Below, piece by piece: positions 1-4,055 of a stretch of DNA of 6,691 nt. The translations under genes and the position numbers were made by a program. The notes under the pieces are model-generated. The model was not told where the DNA came from. It did no database searches and saw only the letters and a list, made by a program, of their open reading frames with translations. Each line of letters opens with the position of its first letter. Position 1 is the stretch's first letter. The stretch comes from Candidatus Kuenenia stuttgartensis. Lineage in GTDB: Bacteria > Planctomycetota > Planctomycetia > Pirellulales > UBA1268. The DNA lies in assembly GCA_945876515.1 (NCBI GenBank), contig CAMCPF010000169.1:1-6691 (forward strand). The letters run 5' to 3'.

Positions 1-30
1 GCAGGCGGTTGATCCCGGTGGAGAAGAGGG

Positions 31-248
31 CTACTCCACGGTCGCTTCTCGCCGCAGAAAGCACCGGCACAACAGGTACACGACAAAGCCCACCGGGCCG
101 GCCAGAAATGTCAGCACGAGTGCGAAGGTGCGGAGCGGCCAGGGCATCCCCACCGCACGCTGTCGCGGGCGATCCAGGCACCGACCACCATGTCGAACGC
201 CAGATCGTGCGTTCAGGCCGCGAGGGCGAGCGTGTTGGTGACCTGAAA
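31..248 (-). pseudogene. ABA4-like (DUF4281) membrane protein, broken
   Basis: Read on the minus strand, pieces of an ABA4-like/DUF4281 protein can be recognised. An N-terminal piece FFQVTNTLALAA resembles the family's first helix and runs into a TGA. After that stop, in the same frame, comes FDMVVGAWIARDSVRWG, which belongs near the end of the family. A one-base frameshift in a G-run at about 145-150 then leads to MPWPLRTF and LTFLAGPVGFVVYLL, the last membrane helix, ending at TAG (31-33). The roughly 90 residues normally lying between the first and last parts are missing, so this is a deletion plus a stop plus a frameshift. Plant ABA4 acts in neoxanthin synthesis; the role of bacterial homologues is unclear. 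It follows the CPXCG gene on the same strand by about 40 bp. Family assignment is from remembered motifs; the broken state is seen directly. Confidence 0.6.
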
Positions 249-290
249 AAACGGTTTGGGCCGTGCGGAAAGCCTCCGAACATGGGCGGC

Positions 291-515
291 CTACTCGTGC
301 TCGCCCTCGACACGCGCCTCGCCGTCAGGGGCAATTTCGACGCGGAGATGCATGGGATGGCAGCAAACGGGGCAATCCTCGACGTAGTCCTGGTGCGATC
401 CGGCTGAAACGTCAACCAGCACCACGATGTCCTCGCCGCAGGAGTCGCAGATGTAGATCGCCTCGTGGCGGGCCACGGATGGGCGTTTGCGGCGGGCTTT
501 CTTGCGGCGTGCCAT
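291..515 (-). CDS. CPXCG motif-containing cysteine-rich protein
   Basis: A 74-residue protein with a very basic N-terminus (MARRKKARRKRP) followed by two paired-cysteine motifs, C23-x2-C26 in YICDSCGEDI and C48-P-V-C51-C52 in VEDCPVCCHPM. Between them is the typical VDVSAGSHQDYVEDC stretch, and the tail is acidic. This order and length match the small cysteine-rich CPXCG family (PF14255), presumed to bind one zinc ion; its cellular role is unknown. The start at 515 was chosen because the homologous region begins soon after it and a weak AGGT lies just upstream. An ATG at 528-530 and a start at 557 are also open in frame but have no better ribosome site. The gene appears intact, whereas its downstream same-strand neighbour is broken. 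In the canonical family the first motif is CPYCG; here it is CDSCG. Confidence 0.85.
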   Translation of the reverse strand: MARRKKARRKRPSVARHEAIYICDSCGEDIVVLVDVSAGSHQDYVEDCPVCCHPMHLRVEIAPDGEARVEGEHE

Positions 516-686
516 GGGACCTATCGGCATGTGGCTCGGTCGCCGCGATCGCGCCAATCCGGCCTTGTGCCCCCGGAAACGACCCCCGTCACAGCCCTGC
601 TGACGGCTCCGCGAACCGCTGCAGTTGATCTTTTTCGGCGGGAAGGTCCGCCGAGGCAGGAGTCACCTCCCACTGCGGCGGCCCTC

Positions 687-695
687 TGCTATAGT
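687..695 (+). promoter_or_regulatory. Extended -10 promoter for the 730 gene
   Basis: TGCTATAGT fits the extended -10 pattern TGnTATAAT, with TATAGT at 690-695. No good -35 box is visible 17-18 bases upstream, as is common for extended -10 promoters. Transcription would begin near 702, leaving a leader of about 28 bases before the GTG start at 730. Confidence 0.45.
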
Positions 696-717
696 CTTCA
701 TGCGATCGACCTACCCC

Positions 718-721
718 GGAG
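718..721 (+). promoter_or_regulatory. Ribosome binding site deciding the GTG start at 730
   Basis: GGAG lies 8 bases before the GTG codon at 730-732. This favours GTG over the in-frame ATGs further upstream (625 and about 700), which precede or overlap the predicted transcription start. Confidence 0.55.
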
Positions 722-729
722 TATCCATC

Positions 730-939
730 GTGTCAGAAAAGCAGACGAACAATTGGCCGGATCTTTTGATTGGCCTCTACGACAATCTGACCGGGCGCCG
801 GGCGGAAATCACGTACGAGTTCGACAACCTGCACATCAAGATTCCCAGCGGCACGGGCCAGTCCGCGGAGCATGCGGAGTGGGTGCTGCACGGGATCATG
901 AAAATCCGAACGCGGGACACAGGCACATCCCCAAACTGA
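730..939 (+). CDS. Hypothetical small protein (69 aa)
   Basis: A 69-residue soluble protein beginning MSEKQTNNWPDLLIGLYDNL when the GTG start is read as Met. It ends at TGA 937-939. It has no signal peptide, membrane segment or cysteine. The central part (RRAEITYEFDNLHIKIPSG) reads as alternating beta strands, and the last third (AEHAEWVLHGIMKIR) as a strand or helix. The start is supported by GGAG at 718-721 and an extended -10 at 687-695, so this is probably a real expressed gene despite its size. A second small gene follows within a few bases on the same strand, suggesting co-transcription and perhaps a joint function. I do not recognise the family with certainty; it has the look of a conserved planctomycete hypothetical protein. 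Confidence 0.6.
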   Translation: MSEKQTNNWPDLLIGLYDNLTGRRAEITYEFDNLHIKIPSGTGQSAEHAEWVLHGIMKIRTRDTGTSPN

Positions 940-941
940 CA

Positions 942-1208
942 TTGGCCGGGCGACTCACGGCAACGTGGGAGGGTCGCCCGGTCGTGATCGAGGCCGGTGA
1001 GTACGGGGTGCGGTTGAACGTTGCCGGCTGGCGTACGGCTTGGAGCATGAGGCGGGTCAGCCGCTCGTTGGCACCTCTGTTCCTGACACTGCGACGATTT
1101 GATGTGCCCGTGACAGTCAACCTCGCCGGCATCATGACGATCGATCTGCTGCCGCGGCCCAGTGCTCTGGCGAAAATGGTTGTGCCCGGGCTGGCGCGGC
1201 TCGTCTGA
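942..1208 (+). CDS. Hypothetical protein (about 88 aa), coupled to the 730 gene
   Basis: An open frame of 88 residues from a TTG at 942, two bases after the stop of the preceding gene, to TGA 1206-1208. The protein reads LAGRLTATWEGRPVVIEAGE, then a basic middle (SMRRVSRSLAPLFLTLRRF) and a strand-rich end with VPVTVNLAGIMTIDLLPRP and a C-terminal VPGLARLV. Its composition looks like real coding sequence (GC-rich third positions, balanced residues), and its ending is reminiscent of small planctomycete hypothetical proteins, but I cannot name a family. The start is uncertain: no Shine-Dalgarno is visible, so translation would depend on coupling to the upstream stop. GTG 984 and ATG 1047 are in-frame alternatives. 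The frame stays open far upstream, but that part overlaps the 730 gene and is probably not translated. Confidence 0.5.
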   Translation: MAGRLTATWEGRPVVIEAGEYGVRLNVAGWRTAWSMRRVSRSLAPLFLTLRRFDVPVTVNLAGIMTIDLLPRPSALAKMVVPGLARLV

Positions 1209-1210
1209 GG

Positions 1211-1310
1211 TCAACGCACAAGCAAAAACTCGCCGGCGCCCACCTCGACGATGAACGCGGCGAGCGAAGGATAGCCCGGCCAATGGGACGTCCGCGAGGG
1301 GCTCCCCGTC
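1211..1310 (-). pseudogene. C-terminal fragment of an unidentified gene
   Basis: On the minus strand the sequence reads SLAAFIVEVGAGEFLLVR followed by TGA (1211-1213), with nearly all codons ending in G or C. Just upstream, in a frame one base off, DGEPLADVPLAG continues in the same coding style. A single-base shift near 1275 would join them as ...PLAG-YPSLAAFIVEV.... This looks like the frameshifted tail of a lost gene lying back-to-back with the end of the 942 gene. I do not recognise the family, and with about 33 residues a chance reading cannot be excluded. Confidence 0.25.
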
Positions 1311-1316
1311 TGATGA

Positions 1317-1346
1317 GCGGTTCGTGAGCCGCGTGTTTCGTGTTTT
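1317..1346 (+). terminator. Possible weak terminator after the 730/942 genes
   Basis: GCGGTT (1317-1322) and AGCCGC (1327-1332) form a 6-bp stem with one wobble pair and a four-base loop. A T-rich but interrupted run (GTGTTTCGTGTTTT) follows. It sits about 110 bases after the stop at 1208. The T tract is poor, so this may equally be an unrelated hairpin of the transposon tail. Confidence 0.2.
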
Positions 1347-1478
1347 CGGCTCCCGGCCCCAAAAAGCACTCTCCAGAATGGCCGGCTACCCGCCCCCGGA
1401 GTGGCGAGTTTCTCGCCTCGGCGCAGACCGTCTCCCGAGTCACCGTCCAGGGCCTTGATGCCTCACGTCCGGCATCGC

Positions 1479-2539
1479 TCAGAGCTTGTGGATGTCGATC
1501 GCGGGCAGCTCGTCGGGCGACGCTTGAAAGACATTGCGATCGTCATGGATCTGCACGAGCTCACCCCAGTCGGTGGGCGGGCCCCGGGCCGGCGATCCGG
1601 GAGGTGTCGTGCGACCGGGGCCTCGCCTGAGTGTCGCAGCAGCCCCCCGTGGCGTGACCGTCGCCCGCATGCCCGCCGGCACCGGCATCGTGCGGTTTGC
1701 CAATGTTCCCGATGGCCAGTGCCGTGACGGCCCGCCTCAGCCTGTGGTTCGGCGCAAACACCCCTTGATACCGCTGCCGGTGCTTCCGCGGCGGCGGGAC
1801 GAGATCGGCGAGCCTGTCGAGGAACTCAAACGGCGCGAGCTCCACGACGCCAGTGCCTCCCGGCCGCGTGGACTTGCGGCCGGGCCTGACCCAGTTGGCG
1901 GCTTTGTGTCTGGGCAGCACGTAGCGGAGGCGGGCGATCTGGCCGTCTGGGCCGCGGATCACGGAGAGCCGCTCGAGTGCGAAGGGGGGCCGGGCGCAGT
2001 ATCGGAGAAGATGCTCGAGACTCCGAAAATAGCTCAGCACGTTGCGGTCGAGGAGCGTGATCCGGACACTGGCGTCGACTGAAAACCCGCTGTTCTCCCA
2101 GGCGAGGATGTCGGCGGCGGCCGCGGCGTCGAGCAGGCGAGTGAGCCGGAACCAGCGGATCACCCGAGGACGCACCCGCTCGGTGAGCGCGGCCAGATCG
2201 GCTGGGGTGATTGGCCGCGCCGGCAGGAACGCCGGCGGGGCGTCGCACCCTGCTTCGGCAGCAGGCGGCATGAAGACCCCGTCGGTCACTCGAGTCCCGG
2301 AGGTGGACATGGTGGTTGAGCGCCGAACCGAAGCGGTGCAGGAAGGAGATGCCACCGAGCCTCGGGAGGGAAGCACGGGGTGTGTCGGCAGCAGCGGTGA
2401 CACCGGAGGCCGTGATCAGAGTCCGCTCGATCTCGTCGAGGAAGATTCTCGTGACGGCGGCGACGGCTCGGGGTCGGTCGGCCAGAAAGCCCCGCAGCCG
2501 CTTCGGCACGGAGATCACCCACTGCCGCACGGGCACCGG
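1479..2539 (-). pseudogene. IS91-family transposase, decayed
   Basis: Read on the minus strand, this is a Y2/IS91-type (Transposase_32) transposase in three pieces. Piece one (about 2539-2300) contains PVRQWVISVPKRLRGFLADR and FLHRFGSALNHHVHL. A frameshift near 2295-2310 leads to piece two (about 2300-1600), which contains VTDGVFMPPA, FLPARPITPADLAALTERV, WENSGFSVDASVRI, LEHLLRYCARPPFALERL and RYVLPRHKAANWV. Piece two ends at HDTSRIA. Piece three (to 1479) is SPARGPPTDWGELVQIHDDR followed by FQASPDELPAIDIHKL and TGA, the usual C-terminus. The N-terminal zinc-finger region before PVRQWV is absent, and a zinc-ribbon stretch of roughly 60 residues is deleted near 1590-1600 with loss of frame. 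IS91 elements transpose by rolling circle and lack terminal inverted repeats, so the element ends cannot be placed. The gene cannot encode an active enzyme. Confidence 0.9.
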
Positions 2540-2645
2540 CGAGCTGCCGAAGATGCGTCGTGTCGGCCGGACCGATGTCAGCGACCTCGCGGTCTCGGTG
2601 AACAGCCTGACGCCGATCTCGGAGCCGCTCTACGCCGTGGCGTGA
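2538..2645 (+). pseudogene. Possible C-terminal fragment of an unidentified gene
   Basis: Just beyond the point where transposase homology ends, the plus strand reads LPKMRRVGRTDVSDLAVSVN followed by SLTPISEPLYAVA and a TGA at 2643-2645. Almost every codon ends in G or C, and the residues look like a genuine protein tail. It could be the 3' end of a gene interrupted by the IS91 element. The family is unknown to me. The last 25 bases are shared with the 57-bp direct repeat, so the resemblance to a protein may be accidental. Confidence 0.22.
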
Positions 2646-2677
2646 CTGCGGGTTGGGTGCCGGGGTGGTGGGCCCGG
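2621..2677 (+). repeat. 57-bp direct repeat, copy 1
   Basis: This copy runs from GGAGCCGCTCTACGCC to GGTGGTGGGCCCGG. Aligned with copy 2 (3234-3290) it shows five substitutions and two compensating one-base indels, about 88 % identity. The copies are in the same orientation and start exactly 613 bp apart. Weaker similarity (CGGTGAA and neighbours) continues for some 30 bases to the left of both. The copies bracket the DUF2442/DUF4160 pair. Confidence 0.8.
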
Positions 2678-2723
2678 TGCTCATCAGCATGCCAACGGTC
2701 CGCTCTCGGAAGATGTCAGGCCG

Positions 2724-2993
2724 TCACCGGTGACCGTAACGCCCCGCCAGGATTCCTTCGAACGACAGGTCTTCGTCGAGCGTCGGCCAGTGCAGCCCAA
2801 AGGGCGAGATTTCGATCCGGCACACATCATCCTCGGCAGCCGACTCCAGCCGAGGGTTGCCCTTGACGGGAAAACTCACCTCATGGCCGCTGGCGAACCT
2901 GACGAAGATCATCCCTCGCTCATGCCATGCCTGCAGGGCGCGATCCGCCAAGGTGGTCGGCCCATTTTTGTTTGATGAGTTCGAGGTGGTCAT
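2724..2993 (-). CDS. DUF2442 domain protein
   Basis: An 89-residue protein with the DUF2442 signature. A strand region, FVRFASGHEVSFPVKGNPRL, is followed by the conserved end IEISPFGLHWPTLDEDLSFE and GILAGRYGHR. The LHWP-LDED-L-GR motif is diagnostic. The start at 2993 was chosen because GGAGG lies 9 bases upstream in good position; a start at 3029 is open but has no such site, and ATG 2912 would cut off conserved residues. The gene follows the DUF4160 gene on the same strand and overlaps its 3' end by 74 bases in a different frame, so the two are almost certainly translated from one message. DUF2442 proteins often neighbour DUF4160 and resemble small toxin-antitoxin partners, but which member does what is not established. 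Full length and apparently intact. Confidence 0.85.
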   Translation of the reverse strand: MTTSNSSNKNGPTTLADRALQAWHERGMIFVRFASGHEVSFPVKGNPRLESAAEDDVCRIEISPFGLHWPTLDEDLSFEGILAGRYGHR

Positions 2994-3177
2994 GGATAAG
3001 ATCCTCCGCTCGCGAGAGCTCTCTGACATTCAATCCGACTGATTCACGTAGTTCCACGTCCGGTTCGACAATGAACACCGCTTCACCCCCGGCCCGGCGT
3101 ACATGAACGTGGATTGGTGGGTGGTCGTTGCTGTAGAAGAAGAACGAGTAGCCATCTTCTTCGAAAATCTTTGGCAT
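2920..3177 (-). CDS. DUF4160 domain protein
   Basis: An 85-residue protein matching DUF4160 over its full length. It opens with MPKIFEEDGYSFFFYSNDH, followed by the conserved PPIHVHVRRAGGEAVF segment, the VELRESVGLNVRELSRAEDL helix region and the closing HLELIKQKWADHLGG. The PP-HVHV motif with paired histidines and the GY-FFFYSN opening are hallmarks. The start ATG (3175-3177) is the family's usual MPKI, although no clear Shine-Dalgarno precedes it. It is the first gene of a two-gene unit with DUF2442. Such pairs are scattered in accessory DNA and are suspected toxin-antitoxin-like modules, but I know of no firm biochemical function. The codons look like those of the host and no lesion is visible. 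Confidence 0.88.
   Translation of the reverse strand: MPKIFEEDGYSFFFYSNDHPPIHVHVRRAGGEAVFIVEPDVELRESVGLNVRELSRAEDLIHDHLELIKQKWADHLGGSRPAGMA
2998..3006 (-). promoter_or_regulatory. Ribosome binding site of the DUF2442 gene
   Basis: On the minus strand GGAGG precedes the ATG at 2993 by about nine bases. It lies inside the DUF4160 coding sequence and is the main reason for choosing 2993 over the longer frame from 3029. Confidence 0.5.
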
Positions 3178-3233
3178 CGATCAAGTTTACCCGGACGCTC
3201 GGCCTCAGGCCGGTGAATCCCCAAGCTGGTCGC

Positions 3234-3290
3234 GGAGGCCGCTCGACGCCGTGGGTGACTGCTGGTGGGGTGCCAGGGTGGTGGGCTCGG
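3234..3290 (+). repeat. 57-bp direct repeat, copy 2
   Basis: This is the partner of the repeat at 2621-2677, running from GGAGGCCGCTCGACGCC to GGTGGTGGGCTCGG. It lies about 57 bases upstream of the DUF4160 start, so it may also lie at or near the pair's promoter. In one frame both copies encode a similar peptide (VTAG-VPGWWAR), but neither looks like a gene. Confidence 0.8.
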
Positions 3291-3343
3291 CTGCTGCGGA
3301 GTCTGGACCCTATTGGGCAGTGAGCGAGAGCCCGGAAAACAGG

Positions 3344-3360
3344 TTTGAGGATTCCTCAAA
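3344..3360. repeat. Perfect palindrome TTTGAGGATTCCTCAAA
   Basis: Two 8-base arms, TTTGAGGA and TCCTCAAA, meet around a single central T. The arm TCCTCAAA occurs twice more at 3589-3596 and 3599-3606, on the other side of the tRNA-His fragment. This is compatible with binding sites for a dimeric protein or for the arm-binding domain of an integrase. Confidence 0.5.
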
Positions 3361-3494
3361 TCGGTACATTTTCCGCCGTCTCGCCCGTGGAGCTGGCGGA
3401 AGTGCAGAAGCTGCCCGGGATGGAAGTCGCTTGGATTTGTGGGTTTCCTGTTGCCGCTGTACAAAATGTCAAGGTGGTTCCTCCGATAGACGCA
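3361..3494. other. Stretch without an assignable gene
   Basis: This segment between the palindrome and the tRNA fragment is less GC-rich than its surroundings. One plus-strand frame (3324-3515, about 63 codons without a clear start) reads plausibly, for example FSAVSPVELAEVQKLPGMEV, and stops inside the tRNA fragment. It has no ribosome site and no recognisable family, so I do not call it a gene. A distant inverted pair ACATTTT (3366-3372) and AAAATGT (3463-3469) is present and may be chance. Confidence 0.3.
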
Positions 3495-3540
3495 GGTTTG
3501 TGGTACCGGGGGTAGCGGGTTCGAATCCCGTCAGCCACCC
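3495..3540 (+). tRNA. 3' half of tRNA-His(GTG), probable integration scar
   Basis: The segment can be folded as the last part of a tRNA. The anticodon loop TTGTGGT (3498-3504) has GTG at 3500-3502. Its 3' stem ACCGG (3505-3509) is followed by a five-base variable loop, then a T-arm with stem GCGGG (3515-3519), loop TTCGAAT and stem CCCGT (3527-3531). The acceptor strand CAGCCAC (3532-3538) and C as discriminator follow; C at position 73 is typical of tRNA-His. The 5' side of the anticodon stem matches only from G3495 (A3494 faces G3508), and no D-arm or 5' acceptor strand (expected GTGGCTG) lies upstream. CCA is not encoded. It cannot make a functional tRNA. A 3' half broken in the anticodon arm is the classic footprint of tyrosine-recombinase integration. 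Confidence 0.8.
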
Positions 3541-3554
3541 TTCAAAACAAGGGG

Positions 3555-3588
3555 TTTCGGATCGCGAGCTTTGTCGGCCGATCCGAAA
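3555..3588. repeat. 10-bp inverted repeat downstream of the tRNA fragment
   Basis: TTTCGGATCG (3555-3564) and CGATCCGAAA (3579-3588) are perfect arms around a 14-base loop. The stem can be extended by a G-T and two G-C pairs. It lies 15 bases after the tRNA 3' end. No T tract follows on the plus strand, so it is not a convincing terminator there. Confidence 0.55.
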
Positions 3589-3606
3589 TCCTCAAAAATC
3601 CTCAAA
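3587..3606. repeat. Tandem 10-bp repeat AATCCTCAAA x2
   Basis: Two exact copies of AATCCTCAAA stand head to tail (3587-3596 and 3597-3606), spaced one helical turn apart. They share the TCCTCAAA arm with the palindrome at 3344-3360. The regular spacing is what a protein binding on one face of DNA would use. Confidence 0.5.
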
Positions 3607-3758
3607 GCGGCACCTGCCGCAGGGCAGTGCGGGGTTCACTCGGGCTACTGCAGCCCGCTGGGCTGCGCCCGGGGCAGGCTATCCGGCTTGGCGGCGTTGC
3701 TTGTGACTGGCGATCGCACAGTGGTCGCTGCGTTACCGCCAAGGGCGCCCTCGGGCGC
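3607..3758. other. Run of four hairpins, non-coding structured region
   Basis: Consecutive inverted repeats are seen: GCGGC/GCCGC (3607-3611, 3616-3620); CGGGC plus GCAGCCC paired with GGGCTGC plus GCCCG (3641-3671, 12 bp with a 4-base bulge and a GCT loop); CTTGGCGG/CCGCCAAG (3687-3694, 3736-3743) with an inner ACTG/CAGT; and GCGCCC/GGGCGC (3745-3758). No frame here gives a recognisable protein; a minus-strand open frame of about 50 codons ends at 3645 and lacks a ribosome site. The region may be a dispersed structured repeat or an RNA. High GC makes some hairpins expected by chance. Confidence 0.4.
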
Positions 3759-3818
3759 GCTGGTCTCGTCGGCTATGCTGCGAAGCCAACTCGCGACCAC
3801 GAACCCGAGCGATCCGCG

Positions 3819-4046
3819 ATGCCGCTAGCCGGCGATGAGTTCCTGCGACTCGAGAGCCTGATCTACCGGCCGGTTTCGTTCCGCCCGGATTGGCTCAAGG
3901 CCTGGCGGAATGAGGCCAACTACCTGCTGTTTCTCGCGCGTCGGGCCAGCGACGCCGACGACGAAGAATTGCTCGAGGAGCTTGAGGATCAGGCCCGGGA
4001 GATGGCCGACATGGTCGAGGCCAGGTGGCGGTCGGAAGGGCTCTGA
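3819..4046 (+). CDS. Hypothetical acidic helical protein (75 aa)
   Basis: A 75-residue protein starting MPLAGDEFLRLESLIYRPVS. It contains FRPDWLKAWRNEANYLLFLA and then a strongly acidic helical segment (SDADDEELLEELEDQAREMA), ending MVEARWRSEGL. There is no membrane segment, signal peptide or cysteine; the last 35 residues should form a long helix or short coiled coil. I do not recognise the family. The frame is open upstream to 3627, but that part overlaps the hairpin region and looks non-coding, so ATG 3819 is preferred although its ribosome site is weak. It is convergent with the MFS gene, with only nine bases between the two stops, so neither has room for a separate terminator. Confidence 0.6.
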   Translation: MPLAGDEFLRLESLIYRPVSFRPDWLKAWRNEANYLLFLARRASDADDEELLEELEDQAREMADMVEARWRSEGL

Positions 4047-4055
4047 GGTTCACGA

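Noticed and set aside
636..653. CGGCGG/CCGCCG hairpin preceded by TTTTT as a terminator
   Set aside because: The T run lies before the stem on the plus strand and becomes A's after it on the minus strand, so it terminates in neither direction.
2621..3290. Integron attC sites around the gene pair
   Set aside because: Copy 1 has a GTTGGGT that fits GTTRRRY, but copy 2 has GGTGGGG there and no matching RYYYAAC box or imperfect palindrome is visible.
3361..3504. A split or intron-containing tRNA-His with its 5' half upstream
   Set aside because: No GTGGCTG acceptor strand or D-arm (TAGCTCA...AGAGC) was found upstream within the window.
3356..3538. 60-residue minus-strand frame beginning MADGIRTRYP
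   Set aside because: ADGIRTR is the antisense reading of a tRNA T-arm and acceptor end; it is a well-known false gene call.
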